Below are positions 7,297 through 16,726 of a DNA stretch of 64,000 bases, piece after piece. This DNA is from Thermohalobaculum sp039821125 (GTDB taxonomy: Bacteria; Pseudomonadota; Alphaproteobacteria; Rhodobacterales; Rhodobacteraceae). The notes under the pieces were generated by a model. That model saw nothing but the letters and a program-made list of their open reading frames with translations, did no database searches and was not told where the DNA came from. Each line of letters begins with the position of its first letter. The stretch's first letter is position 1. Where the stretch lies: NCBI GenBank assembly GCA_039821125.1, contig JBCBOR010000001.1:124001-188000 (forward strand). Direction: 5' to 3'. Both the position numbers and the translations under genes were made by a program.

Positions 7297-9549
7297 ATGT
7301 CACGCGACGAACTGCTGGTCACATTCTTCCAGGAATGTGAAGACCAGATGGAGGTGGTCGAGACCGGGTTGACGGACCTGGACTCGGGCGATGCCGACGA
7401 TGAAACCATCAATGCAATCTTCCGCGCCGTACACTCGGTCAAGGGCGGCGCGGGGGCGTTTGCGCTCGACGATCTTGTCGAGTTCGCGCACAAGTTCGAG
7501 ACCAAGCTGGATCTGGTCCGCGGCGGCAAGCTCGAGCTTGATCCGGCACTGACCAATCTGTTCCTGCGCTGCTCGGACATGCTGGCGGATCTGATCTCCG
7601 CCGCGAGCAGCGGCGAGGAAGCCGATCACGCGGCAGTCGCTGCGTTGGTCGAGGAACTTGCGGTCGACGAGGACGAGGAGGAAGACGTCCCGGACTTCAC
7701 CCCGACAGTGATGAACCTCGATATCGGGTTGGCACCAATCGATTTGTCGCCGAAGATGAAGTCCTTCAACATCACCTTCTGTCCCAAGGCGGAGTTTTAT
7801 CCGCGCGGGAACGAGGCGACGCTTTTGCTTCGCGCGCTTGCAGAGCTGGGTCCGTGTGAGACCGTGTGCGACGCCTCGCAGGTCCCGGATCTGAAGGATC
7901 TCGACTGGGAGGAATGCCATCTGATCTGGAAGGTGACGGTCGAGACCGAAGCCCATCAGGATGAGATTGCTGAGATCTTCGAATTCGCCGAAGCGGACTG
8001 TGATCTCGAAATCACCGAGATACAAACGGATACGGCGGAAGCAGGGCCGGGGGATCTCCCGGCGCTTTCTCTTCCGGCCGGTGCTGACAGCGGTGATGCA
8101 CCGGCGGGACTAGACATACCGCTCCCCAAGGCCTCCGACGCCGATCCCGATGATACGGCGGTCGCCGCTGACCTTCCCAATCCCGGCGGGGATCTGCCGG
8201 CCGACACCGATGCGGCCGCGAAGGAGACCGCTGTGCCCCCCGACGCCGACAAACCCGCGGCGCCTGCGCCGCCTGCCGCAGCAAAGCCGAAGGCGGCCCC
8301 TGCGACGGGTCGCGAGGCAGGCGGTGGCAAGTCCGCTGAAAGTGCGACCATCCGGGTCGGGCTAGACCGGGTCGAACGGCTGGTGAACCTTGTTGGCGAA
8401 CTCGTGGTGAACCAGGCCATGCTGTCGCAAAGCGTAAGCCTGTCATCGATGATGAATTCCGACGTCAGCGATGGGCTGGATGAATTTCGCCGCCTGACCC
8501 GCGACATCCAGGAAAGCGTGATGGCGATCCGCGCGCAGCCGGTCAAGCCGCTGTTTCAGCGGATGTCCCGCATCGTGCGTGAAGCCGCCCAGGCAACCGG
8601 CAAGGATGTCAAACTGGTGACCGAAGGCTCGGAAACCGAGATTGACAAAACCGTGCTTGAACGCTTGGCGGACCCGCTGACCCACATGATCCGGAACGCT
8701 GTCGATCACGGTCTGGAGACGCAGGAGAAACGCGAAGCCGCCGGAAAGCCACCCGAAGGGGTTGTTCGGCTGATCGCCGCACACCGGTCGGGCCGCGTGG
8801 TGATCGAGATCCAGGACGACGGTGCGGGAATCAACCGCCCGCGCGTGCGCAAGATCGCCGAGGAAAAGGGCCTGATCTCACCGGACGAAGTGCTGTCCGA
8901 GTCAGACGTCGACAACTTGCTCTTCCTGCCCGGCTTCTCCACGGTGAAGGAGGTCTCGAACCTCTCGGGCCGCGGTGTGGGCATGGATGTTGTCCGCAAA
9001 TCGATCCAGTCCATTGGTGGGCGTATCACGCTCACATCGGTCCCCGGTCAGGGCACGACCCTGACCATCAGCCTGCCGCTGACGCTTGCGGTCGTGGACG
9101 GTATCGTCGTCGAGGTGGCGGACGAGACGCTGATCGTACCGATCACCTCGGTGGTGGAAACACTCAAGGTCCAGCCCGATGAAGCGCATGCAATTGACGA
9201 GACGTCCTGGACGCTGCAATCGCGGGGCGAGATCATCCCGCTGATCGATGTCGGGTACGAGCTTGGCATGCACGATGACCGCAAACCACCTCATGATCGT
9301 GTCGCGATTGTCGCCGGCAACGAAGACGGTGCCCAGAGTGCGATCGTCGTCGACCGGGTCGAAGATCAGCGCCAGGTCGTGATCAAAAGCCTCGAGACAA
9401 ACTATGGCGATGTTCCGGGCATTGCCGCGGCGACGATCCTGGGCGACGGGCGCATTGCGCTGATCTTGGATGTCGAGCGGATCGTCGAAGGCGCGACCGG
9501 GCCAACAGCGAGCGGGCGGGCACGAACCAAACTGGAGGCAGCGGAATGA
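7297..9549 (+). CDS. cheA: Chemotaxis sensor histidine kinase CheA
   Basis: A 750-residue CheA. The P1 Hpt domain has phospho-acceptor His46 (FRAVHSVKGGAG). An acidic, Ala/Pro-rich linker with a possible P2-type domain spans about 130-345. The dimerisation helices start near VGLDRVERLVNLVGEL. The kinase domain has N box HMIRNAVDHGLE, G1 DDGAGIN and GRGVGMDVV, and a CheW-like regulatory domain ends the protein. It phosphorylates CheY and CheB in response to receptors through CheW. The start ATG 7297 follows GGGGAGG. Its stop overlaps the cheW start (ATGA), so the two are coupled. Confidence 0.97.
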   Translation: MSRDELLVTFFQECEDQMEVVETGLTDLDSGDADDETINAIFRAVHSVKGGAGAFALDDLVEFAHKFETKLDLVRGGKLELDPALTNLFLRCSDMLADLISAASSGEEADHAAVAALVEELAVDEDEEEDVPDFTPTVMNLDIGLAPIDLSPKMKSFNITFCPKAEFYPRGNEATLLLRALAELGPCETVCDASQVPDLKDLDWEECHLIWKVTVETEAHQDEIAEIFEFAEADCDLEITEIQTDTAEAGPGDLPALSLPAGADSGDAPAGLDIPLPKASDADPDDTAVAADLPNPGGDLPADTDAAAKETAVPPDADKPAAPAPPAAAKPKAAPATGREAGGGKSAESATIRVGLDRVERLVNLVGELVVNQAMLSQSVSLSSMMNSDVSDGLDEFRRLTRDIQESVMAIRAQPVKPLFQRMSRIVREAAQATGKDVKLVTEGSETEIDKTVLERLADPLTHMIRNAVDHGLETQEKREAAGKPPEGVVRLIAAHRSGRVVIEIQDDGAGINRPRVRKIAEEKGLISPDEVLSESDVDNLLFLPGFSTVKEVSNLSGRGVGMDVVRKSIQSIGGRITLTSVPGQGTTLTISLPLTLAVVDGIVVEVADETLIVPITSVVETLKVQPDEAHAIDETSWTLQSRGEIIPLIDVGYELGMHDDRKPPHDRVAIVAGNEDGAQSAIVVDRVEDQRQVVIKSLETNYGDVPGIAAATILGDGRIALILDVERIVEGATGPTASGRARTKLEAAE

Positions 9550-10001
9550 GTGACGGAGGCACGACGGCACGCGAATTCATCACCTGCCGGATCGGCAAGG
9601 ATGAGTACGGCGTGGAGATCACGGCGGTGCGCGAGATCCGCGGGTGGACATCAACGACCCGATTGCCGCACACGCCGGCTTATGTTTGTGGCGTGATCAA
9701 TCTTCGCGGCAACGTTCTGCCAGTGATCGACCTGTCGGCGCGGCTTGGAAAAGGCGCGATCACCGCGAAGGAGCGCAACGTCATCATCGTGATCGAGACT
9801 GATGGCCAGACCGTCGGACTGCTGGTCGATGCCGTCTCTGACATCCTCTGCGTCTCGGACGAGGAGACCCATGTCACACCCTCCGTCGCGTCGGAAACCG
9901 CGCGCGAATACGTGCATGGGCTGATCACGATTGAGAACCGGATGATCCGCATCCTCAACCTGCAGCGCCTGATGCCGCACGAGCTTTCGGAGACTGCGTG
10001 A
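9546..10001 (+). CDS. cheW: Chemotaxis coupling protein CheW
   Basis: A 151-residue CheW with the typical EYGVEITAVREIRGW start, VCGVINLRGNVLPVIDL core and VDAVSDIL segment. It bridges chemoreceptors to CheA in the signalling array. The start overlaps the cheA stop by 4 bp, which couples translation and stoichiometry. cheR follows after 31 bp. Confidence 0.96.
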   Translation: MSDGGTTAREFITCRIGKDEYGVEITAVREIRGWTSTTRLPHTPAYVCGVINLRGNVLPVIDLSARLGKGAITAKERNVIIVIETDGQTVGLLVDAVSDILCVSDEETHVTPSVASETAREYVHGLITIENRMIRILNLQRLMPHELSETA

Positions 10002-10032
10002 ACCGCACGCGGACACGACAGAGAGGTCGTTG

Positions 10033-10863
10033 ATGAAGGCCGTCCTGCATACGGTCGACCTCGATCGCATCGCCGCACTGGTGCACGAGGCTGCCGGGAT
10101 CGTCATCACGGAAGAAAAGTCGGCGATGGTCCAGGCCCGTCTGTCGCCGCGCTTGCGGGCGACCGGTACGAAGGCGTTCGGCGAGTATATCGACTTTGTG
10201 ACCAGCGACGCCGGTCGCGATGAGCGGGGTCCGTTCATCCGAGCTCTGACGACGAACCTGACCCGGTTCTATCGCGAACCGCATCATTTCACCGATTTTC
10301 GCGAGAAGCTGCTGCCCTCGCTCCTCCCGCGCCTGAAAAAGGGTGGCAAGGTGCGGATCTGGTCATCGGCCTGTTCGACGGGCGAGGAACCCTACTCGAT
10401 CGCGTTCGATATCCTCAGGACGATCCCGGATGCCGCAAAATACGATATCCGCGTGCTTGCCACGGACATCGACTCGGATGTGGTCGCCCAGGCGAAGCAG
10501 GGCCGCTACGCCGAGCGGATCGTCAAGAATGTGCCCGATGACCTGCGCAACAGTTTTTTCACCGCTGCGGGCGCGGGCGCGGCGCGCGAGCATTGTGTCG
10601 TGCAGGCCGCAAAAGATCTGATCACATTTCGCGAGTTGAACCTGCTGCATCCCTGGCCGGTCAAAGGTCCGTTCGACGCCATCTTCTGTCGGAATGTGAT
10701 GATCTACTTCAATCGCGATACGCAGGAGATGCTGCTGGAGCGCTTCGCCGCTTTGGTCAACGACCATGCCCGTCTCTATCTCGGTCACTCTGAGCGCGTC
10801 ACCGGCAAGGCGCAGGCGCGGTTCGAGAACACGGGTATGACCACGTATATCGCCCGCGCCTAG
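10033..10863 (+). CDS. cheR: Chemotaxis protein methyltransferase CheR
   Basis: A 276-residue CheR with N-terminal helical domain, SAM-binding motif (WSSACSTGEEPYSIA), acidic residue of the SAM ribose contact in LATDIDSDVV, and FDAIFCRNVMIYF. It methylates receptor glutamates to restore sensitivity. The ATG at 10033 follows GAGAGG; TTG at 10030 directly precedes it. The receptor at 1340-4807 ends in DDWEDF, a site CheR's beta-subdomain can bind. This is the last core chemotaxis gene; the next gene begins 103 bp downstream. Confidence 0.96.
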   Translation: MKAVLHTVDLDRIAALVHEAAGIVITEEKSAMVQARLSPRLRATGTKAFGEYIDFVTSDAGRDERGPFIRALTTNLTRFYREPHHFTDFREKLLPSLLPRLKKGGKVRIWSSACSTGEEPYSIAFDILRTIPDAAKYDIRVLATDIDSDVVAQAKQGRYAERIVKNVPDDLRNSFFTAAGAGAAREHCVVQAAKDLITFRELNLLHPWPVKGPFDAIFCRNVMIYFNRDTQEMLLERFAALVNDHARLYLGHSERVTGKAQARFENTGMTTYIARA

Positions 10864-10966
10864 ACACCCGGTCCCCGGATTAACCCGGACTTGACGAAAC
10901 TCGGCGAGGCTGAGCGCTGTGTGATGATCGGCGCCGAAAGCCTTCCGGTCCTGGGGACGTCCTACG

Positions 10967-12856
10967 ATGCGCCTGCCAATTCGCGTGGTCCTTGCGTTCT
11001 GCTTCCTCTTCGCCTCCGCGTTGCCGCTGGCGGTGTTCTGGCTGTGGCCGCATTCCTCGGCGTTGGACAACAAGGTGGCAGAGGTTCACGAACGCCACTT
11101 GCTCCTCGCGCGGAACCTTGGCGCCGCGATGCAGACATACCACCAGAACCTGCTGGCCACGTTCGATGCATTTGCCGGTGAGATCGCAGCCGGCCGGGGC
11201 GGTGTGGCGCGCGGGCTGTTCGAAAACCTGCACTTTCGCCATGTCTGCGTCGCCGACCGCGCAACCGGGGCCGTGCTCAACAGCTTTCTGACAGACACCG
11301 CCCCCTGCCCACTAAAGGTGCCGGAGACATTGCGCGACATGTTCTATTTCATGTCGGCCGCCGACGGCGTGCAAATGTCGGGCGTGATGACACCCGGCGG
11401 CGGCGCACCGCGAATCTATCTCGTCAAACGCTTGGATGATCAGATCGTCATCGGCGCGATCCGAACCGATTTCTTCCTGAAAATTCAACGCGCAATCAGC
11501 TTCGGTCGTCTCGGTCATGCCGCGATTGTGGACCAGCACGGCCGCGTTCTCGCACACCCGCTCGAGAGTTGGGAGAAGGAGGCGAAAGACATCACCGTGG
11601 TCTCTGCCGTGCAGCGCATGCTGGCGGGCGAAAGCGGCGTCGAGACCTTTTTCTCTCCCGCGCTGAAGGGCGACATGATCGCGGGCTTCACGGCGGTCGA
11701 CGGTCCGGGCTGGGGCGTGATGGTCCCGCAGCCGGTGGTCGAACTGGAGGAAGCCGCCGATCAGATCACCCGAGATGCGATCATTGTCTTCGCGATCGGG
11801 CTTGCCCTGTCGGCGGCAATCGCTCTCGCCATGTCCGGGCGGATCGCAAATCGTCTGAAACAGGTCGAAGCCGCGAGCGGGCGCATGGCAAAAGGCGAGC
11901 AGAACGTGAGGATCGACGGGACGGACAGCGCCTTGTCGATCCGTGAGCTGTCCAATCTTCGGAAGGGTTTCAACGCGATGTCCGAGCAGCTTGAGACAGC
12001 ACGCGCAGAGCTGATTGCACAGTCCTACAAATCGGGTCATGCGGATATGGCCGCAAGCACGCTGCACAATCTGCGCAACGCCATGAACCCGCTGATCAAT
12101 CGTGTGGTCGATGCCCAGACGCTGCTTGCCCACGCGCCAGGCACAAAGATGCCGGTTGCTTTGGACGAGCTGTCCGACGTACAAACCGCGCCCGACCGAC
12201 GCGAAAAACTGATGCGCTATTGCGTGATGAGCGCGGCCGAGATCGAGACGTGGCGCGCGCGCGTCGCCCAAACCCTGCAGGTCACGAACGATCAGTTCGC
12301 CCGGATCAAGGAGATGCTGATCGCGGAGGAGCAATACGCCAACGCGCCGCCGGTGATCGCTGACATCCCCCTGAAGACCCTGGTGGAAGAAGCGCTCAAC
12401 CTTGTCCCGATCGACCGGCGCGCGGCTGTCACCGTCACGCTGGATCCCAGCCTTGATCGCTGCCCTATGGTTCAGGCTTCGCGACTGCTGTTGCTCCAAG
12501 TCCTGCAAAACCTGATCACCAATGCAGCCGAGGCAATAGACGCGGCGCCGGACACCTCGCGGCGCGAGATCGTCATTGCTGCGGAAGTCGAAGACCAAGA
12601 CGATGACGCCAGCGCAGCCGCTCACACGCCCCGATGCGTTCGTGTCACGGTCTCGGACAGTGGGGTCGGCATCGAAGCAGACAAGATCGAGGCGATCTTC
12701 CGGGCCGGCTTTACGACCAAGTCAGATGGCCCGGGCGGTCTCGGCCTCCACTGGTGCGCGAACACGATGAAGCGCATGCATGGGCACGTCTTCGCCGAGA
12801 GCGAGGGGCCAGGCAACGGCGCTCGCCTTACCCTGATCCTCCCCGTGGCCGCATAA
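10967..12856 (+). CDS. Membrane sensor histidine kinase with periplasmic Cache-type domain and HNxxN phospho-site
   Basis: A 629-residue kinase. TM1 spans about 8-27, then a periplasmic double-Cache-like sensor, TM2 about 265-285, HAMP, coiled coil and catalytic domain. The phosphorylation helix reads STLHNLRNAMNPL with His near 367 followed by Asn rather than the usual Glu/Asp, as in the HN(x)xN kinase group. The catalytic domain keeps the N box (LQNLITNAAEAI), G1 (DSGVGIE) and G2 (GGLGLHWC). No receiver is fused. The next two genes encode unusual receiver domains and are tightly linked, suggesting a private phosphorelay attached to the chemotaxis cluster. Confidence 0.88.
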   Translation: MRLPIRVVLAFCFLFASALPLAVFWLWPHSSALDNKVAEVHERHLLLARNLGAAMQTYHQNLLATFDAFAGEIAAGRGGVARGLFENLHFRHVCVADRATGAVLNSFLTDTAPCPLKVPETLRDMFYFMSAADGVQMSGVMTPGGGAPRIYLVKRLDDQIVIGAIRTDFFLKIQRAISFGRLGHAAIVDQHGRVLAHPLESWEKEAKDITVVSAVQRMLAGESGVETFFSPALKGDMIAGFTAVDGPGWGVMVPQPVVELEEAADQITRDAIIVFAIGLALSAAIALAMSGRIANRLKQVEAASGRMAKGEQNVRIDGTDSALSIRELSNLRKGFNAMSEQLETARAELIAQSYKSGHADMAASTLHNLRNAMNPLINRVVDAQTLLAHAPGTKMPVALDELSDVQTAPDRREKLMRYCVMSAAEIETWRARVAQTLQVTNDQFARIKEMLIAEEQYANAPPVIADIPLKTLVEEALNLVPIDRRAAVTVTLDPSLDRCPMVQASRLLLLQVLQNLITNAAEAIDAAPDTSRREIVIAAEVEDQDDDASAAAHTPRCVRVTVSDSGVGIEADKIEAIFRAGFTTKSDGPGGLGLHWCANTMKRMHGHVFAESEGPGNGARLTLILPVAA

Positions 12857-12867
12857 GGATCAGCGCC

Positions 12868-13425
12868 ATGATGCCGAACCTCCATCGCGACATTCGTATC
12901 CTGATCGCTGAAGATGACGATGCCATCGTCGATGAATACGTGCGAACTTTTCAGGCCCCGGATCCGGGAACCTGTCGGGGTGCGCTCGATGATCTGGAGG
13001 ATGATCTTTTCGGAGACGAGACCGAAGGCGATCAACCGGTGCCCGACAATGCCGCATTCACCGTCGTCACCTGCGCACAGGGCGAGAAGGCGATCGCGCT
13101 GCATGCGGAGTCGCTGGCGGCGGAACACCCCTTCGACCTCGCATTGATTGATGTGCGCATGCCCCCAGGCATCGACGGGGTTGAGACTGCCGTGCGCATC
13201 CGCGATCGCGATCCGGGTCTGTTGATCGGGATCGTGACCGGTCAGGCGGATTTGGACTTTGCTGATATAGCGGCCATGGTTCTGCCTGCCGAGCGGCTGT
13301 TCTTCGTCCGCAAACCCTTCATCCGCCACGAGATACGTGCGACCATCCTGGACGAAATCGCGCGAACCCGTAACGATCCGCAGTGCGAAACCACCGTTCA
13401 GCACTCGCACACACTCGCTTCCTGA
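12868..13425 (+). CDS. Response regulator with insertion-bearing receiver domain
   Basis: A 185-residue receiver without output domain. The acidic cluster is AEDDD near 14-18 and the phospho-acceptor lies in LALIDVRMPPGIDG near 95, with the switch Lys in FVRKPF. Between helix 1 and strand 2 it carries about 35 extra residues (APDPGTCRGALDDLEDDLFG and onward). The same insertion occurs in the receiver of the next gene, so the two share a subfamily. The start at ATG 12868 follows AAGGA; a second ATG follows directly. It begins 11 bp after the upstream kinase, its likely phospho-donor. Confidence 0.9.
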   Translation: MMPNLHRDIRILIAEDDDAIVDEYVRTFQAPDPGTCRGALDDLEDDLFGDETEGDQPVPDNAAFTVVTCAQGEKAIALHAESLAAEHPFDLALIDVRMPPGIDGVETAVRIRDRDPGLLIGIVTGQADLDFADIAAMVLPAERLFFVRKPFIRHEIRATILDEIARTRNDPQCETTVQHSHTLAS

Positions 13426-13440
13426 GCGCCGTCAGAACCA

Positions 13441-14775
13441 ATGAACCAGCGTATTGATGCAGTTCCAGATCTCGCGCTCTACCGGGTGCTGTTGGCCGAT
13501 GACGATCCGGAAATCCGCGCGGCCTATCGGCAGTGCCTTGCCCCTGACATCCCGACCCTCTTGCACGAGGACCTCAAGACGCTCGAAACCGACCTTTTCG
13601 GCGCCGCCGCGCGGCCGCCGGCAGCGCTTCAGGCTTCGCAGTTCGATCTCACGTTCCGTGCGACGAGCGAAGACGCGATCACGGCGGTCGAGAACGCGCT
13701 GGCGATGCAGATGCCCTATGATGCGGTGGTCTTGGACAAGCGGATGCCGCCCGGGATCGACGGGATCGAAGCGGCGCAGCACATCCGCAGGCTCGACAAC
13801 AACGCGATGATCGTGCTTGTCACGGGCGACCACAACGACGAGACGCTGATCCGTCTGCGGCGCTTCGCGGAAGACACACGGTTCTTTATCTTCTTCAAGC
13901 CCTTCCAGGCGGCCGAACTGCGCCAGTTTCTGCGGGCTATATGCGACAATGCCCGCATGGCGGCCGATCTCGCGCAATTGAACCACTCGCTGGAGGAGAA
14001 AGTTCGCGCCCGCACCACGGAACTGGAGGAAGCGCGCGATCGCGCGGAGGCGGCCTCGCGAACCAAATCAAAGTTTCTGGCCAATATGAGCCACGAGTTG
14101 CGCACCCCTCTCAACGGTATCCTGGGGATGGCGCAGCTCCTGAAGCTGCAGGAGAAAGATGCGGAGCAGGCGAAGCGGATCCAGACGATCTCGACCGCGG
14201 GGGAATGTTTGCTCGACTTGATCGAGGATCTGCTGGATCTGTCCGCGATCGAGGCGCGCAAGCTGGAGATCAAGCAAGAACCCCTGACCGTTGACGCGCT
14301 GATCAACCGTGCGATCGCCGCCACATCGGGCCTTGCGCTGAGGAAGCGGCTTCGTGTGACAGTGCAGATCGCACCGGGTCTCGACGCACCGTTCCTCGGC
14401 GATCAGCAACGGCTGTCGCAGGTCTTGATCAACCTGATCGGCAATGCTGTCAAATTCTCCGATTTCGGCGAGATCATCGTCTCGGCAGCACCCGTTGGTC
14501 CGGACACGGTTCGCTTCGCCGTACGCGACCAGGGTGCCGGCATCCCCGAAGAAAACCTCAGGGCAATCTTCGAGCGGTTTCGGCAGGGGCACGCGGCCTC
14601 TGAGGCACCGATCCAGGGCACCGGCCTGGGCTTGGCCATCTGCCGGGAGTTGGTTGAACTGATGGATGGCGAGATCGGCGTCGAAAGCATATATCGCGTC
14701 GGCTCGGAGTTCTGGTTCCAGGTCCCGGTCGACTGGTGCGAGTACAAACTGATCAGCGCATCAGAAGTGCCATAG
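13441..14775 (+). CDS. Receiver-histidine kinase hybrid (REC-HisKA-HATPase)
   Basis: A 444-residue cytoplasmic protein: N-terminal receiver (acidic residues ADDDPE, phospho-acceptor in VVLDKRMPPGIDG), coiled coil, HisKA with His218 (FLANMSHELRTPLNGIL) and HATPase (N box NLIGNAVKF, G1 DQGAGIPE, G2 GTGLGLAI). The receiver contains the insertion with a DLxxLExDLFG signature seen in the preceding regulator. With the receiver first, it can take a phosphate from the membrane kinase and relay it to its own His, or have its kinase activity gated by that receiver. It ends the rightward run; a convergent gene starts 36 bp on. Confidence 0.9.
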   Translation: MNQRIDAVPDLALYRVLLADDDPEIRAAYRQCLAPDIPTLLHEDLKTLETDLFGAAARPPAALQASQFDLTFRATSEDAITAVENALAMQMPYDAVVLDKRMPPGIDGIEAAQHIRRLDNNAMIVLVTGDHNDETLIRLRRFAEDTRFFIFFKPFQAAELRQFLRAICDNARMAADLAQLNHSLEEKVRARTTELEEARDRAEAASRTKSKFLANMSHELRTPLNGILGMAQLLKLQEKDAEQAKRIQTISTAGECLLDLIEDLLDLSAIEARKLEIKQEPLTVDALINRAIAATSGLALRKRLRVTVQIAPGLDAPFLGDQQRLSQVLINLIGNAVKFSDFGEIIVSAAPVGPDTVRFAVRDQGAGIPEENLRAIFERFRQGHAASEAPIQGTGLGLAICRELVELMDGEIGVESIYRVGSEFWFQVPVDWCEYKLISASEVP

Positions 14776-14810
14776 GCGCGGCACAGTTGCCAAGCGCCAG
14801 CGGCATCCGT

Positions 14811-15380
14811 TCAGAAGAACACAAGCCACTGCCGCATAACCCATGCCTCCAGCGCACAGGCAATGACCACGCCAAACCGCACCGACCAGCGGTCCCAGCG
14901 TCGCCAGAGGACAATCCCTGCGATCAGCGCAACGGCAAAGGCAATCGGCGCGACCACCGCCGCGTGATGGGCCGAGTCCCAATAACTTAAAGGGCTTTCA
15001 AAAATCCACGTGCTGACCGGCCAGAAATGGCGGCGCGCATCATCGTTGTGCAGCAGGAAATCTGCCGCAAGATGCAGAAGCCCGGCGGCTGAAAACGCGA
15101 CCGCCGCAGCGCTGCGCCATGCAGCCCCGACCAACAGGATCAGACCCCAGACCAGAAAGCTGTTGTCGACGGCAAAGACGGCCTGCCACGCTGGCGAAAA
15201 GTAGAGCTCTGCGAACACTGTCTCGGGCGGGATCCGCAACACGAACAATGATATGCCCGCCAGAAAACAGAGCGACAGATCCGGGATCAGACTGCCCAGC
15301 GCCGCCATCGTCCCGGTGCGCGGCAAATCTCGGCGGGCGCAGACGGCAACCCCAAGCAACAGATGCGCAGGTGTGTTCAT
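14811..15380 (-). CDS. DUF457/YdjM-like inner-membrane protein
   Basis: A 189-residue polytopic membrane protein with four to five hydrophobic segments. Histidine and aspartate positions (MNTPAHLLLG, GSLIPDLSL, LLHLAADFLLHND, HHAAVV) fit the membrane-bound metal-dependent hydrolase family DUF457/YdjM. Similar alphaproteobacterial proteins are sometimes labelled cobalamin biosynthesis protein CobQ without evidence. I chose ATG 15380 with AGAGGG upstream; longer in-frame starts lack the family N-terminus. It is convergent with the REC-kinase and divergent from the ABC transporter operon. Substrate unknown. Confidence 0.7.
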   Translation of the reverse strand: MNTPAHLLLGVAVCARRDLPRTGTMAALGSLIPDLSLCFLAGISLFVLRIPPETVFAELYFSPAWQAVFAVDNSFLVWGLILLVGAAWRSAAAVAFSAAGLLHLAADFLLHNDDARRHFWPVSTWIFESPLSYWDSAHHAAVVAPIAFAVALIAGIVLWRRWDRWSVRFGVVIACALEAWVMRQWLVFF

Positions 15381-15685
15381 CACCCTCTTTCCCTGACGCG
15401 GCAGCGCCCGCCAGTCTGGAGCGCGCGGCGCCTCGAGCAGATGCTTCCACACGATCCCCACGCCCACTCGGCACGTTAGGGAGCCTGTCCGACACGACGC
15501 GGATTGAAAACAGCAAACTTTTTTGAGAACCCTCAAGAACGGGATTGCTGGACAGCGAACGGCGGTGGAGGATCAGTGGGACGGCTGGCCGCGCACCGGA
15601 TGCCCCGACAAAACCGCGCCAAACCAAAGCGCGAGCGGACATCGGCAGACAGCAGATCGGCCGGGCCAAAAACGGGAGGACCACA
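15381..15685. promoter_or_regulatory. 305-bp divergent intergenic region without a gene
   Basis: It separates the leftward DUF457-like gene from the rightward ABC importer operon and must hold both promoters. A small dyad TTGAG-AACC-CTCAA lies just after a run of six T, near 15521-15538. I looked for a thiamine (TPP) riboswitch, expected if the importer carried thiamine precursors, and saw no CUGAGA/ACCUGAU pair. No other gene-like frame is convincing. Confidence 0.4.
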
Positions 15686-16693
15686 ATGACACATCTCAAC
15701 AGACGGCAGACCCTCGCCTTGATCGGAAGCGCCAGCGCGGCTGCCTTGGCGGCGCCATCTCGTGCCGCGACGAAAAAGATCACGGTCGGCGCGCTGCGGT
15801 TCACCAGTCACTCGGGCAGTTTTGTCGCGTTCGAACGTGGTTACTTCCGCGATGCAGGCCTGGAGGTCGAGTTCAAGTTCTTTCAGGCAGCGCAGCCGAT
15901 GGCCGTGGCGATCGCATCCGGTGACATCGACTACGCGGTCACCGCGATCTCCGGCGGCCTGATCAGTCTTGCGCAAAAGGGCGCCATCAAGGTGATCGGC
16001 GGAGCCCTGTCGGAAGAAAAGGGCATCGATGGCCAGAAGATCCTGGCGTCGAACGATGCCCACGCCGCGGGGCTCACCGCTCCGGCAGCGCTGGATGGCA
16101 AGACATGGGCGGTGACGCAGGCAGGATCGTCATTCCACTACATGGGCTCGAAGATCGCGGCGGCAGAAGGAGTGTCACTGAAATACAGGCCCTTGCAGAA
16201 GGTTGGCGCAATCATCGGCGCGCTCAAGTCCAGCCAGGTCGATGCCTGGTCCATCGTCCCGCACATCGCCAAAGGTCTCGGCGGCGCCGGAGCCGTGCAG
16301 ATCATCGGCAACGTTGCGGATTACATTCCCAACTATCAGGTCACGACCGTCTTCACGTCGGCCGACACAGCGGCGAACGACCGTGCGACCACCGAGGCTT
16401 TCCTTTCCGCCTTCGGCGCCGGTGTCGACGATTTCAATGCGGCTCTGGTCGACAAGACCGCGGGCGACGGCGAGGACATGGTCAGATTGATCCACAAATA
16501 CGTCTACGCGGACCGGCCCTTTGAGAAGGCTTCAAAATCGATCCGTGCGGGCGCCATGCGGATCAATGCCAAGTCGGTTCTGAACGTGGCCTCGGTCGAA
16601 GATCAGCTCAACTGGTTCAAGTCCGAGGGTCTGGTGGACCAGTCGATCACGCTGGAGACGATCCTCGACACCTCCTATGTCGAGACGGCCTGA
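15686..16693 (+). CDS. ABC transporter substrate-binding protein, NitT/TauT (SsuA/ThiY/NMT1) family
   Basis: A 335-residue periplasmic binding protein. The N-terminus LNRRQTLALIG followed by a hydrophobic stretch and PSRAA looks like a twin-arginine signal with cleavage near residue 28. The mature part begins KKITVGALRFTSHSGSFVAFERGYF, the usual start of the nitrate/sulfonate/taurine/pyrimidine-precursor group, with ASGDIDYAV and the DAWSIVPH hinge region. ATG 15686 follows GGGAGGA. Its ATPase and permease follow, all rightward. The ligand cannot be told from sequence; alkanesulfonates, taurine, nitrate and thiamine precursors are all served by this family. Confidence 0.9.
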   Translation: MTHLNRRQTLALIGSASAAALAAPSRAATKKITVGALRFTSHSGSFVAFERGYFRDAGLEVEFKFFQAAQPMAVAIASGDIDYAVTAISGGLISLAQKGAIKVIGGALSEEKGIDGQKILASNDAHAAGLTAPAALDGKTWAVTQAGSSFHYMGSKIAAAEGVSLKYRPLQKVGAIIGALKSSQVDAWSIVPHIAKGLGGAGAVQIIGNVADYIPNYQVTTVFTSADTAANDRATTEAFLSAFGAGVDDFNAALVDKTAGDGEDMVRLIHKYVYADRPFEKASKSIRAGAMRINAKSVLNVASVEDQLNWFKSEGLVDQSITLETILDTSYVETA

Positions 16694-16726
16694 TCGCCGC
16701 TGGGCCGCGCACGGCATCGACCGGTC

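Noticed and set aside
15381..15685. Possible TPP riboswitch before the NitT/TauT-type importer
   Set aside because: The conserved thi-box segments are not present; only a short dyad and a T-run are seen.
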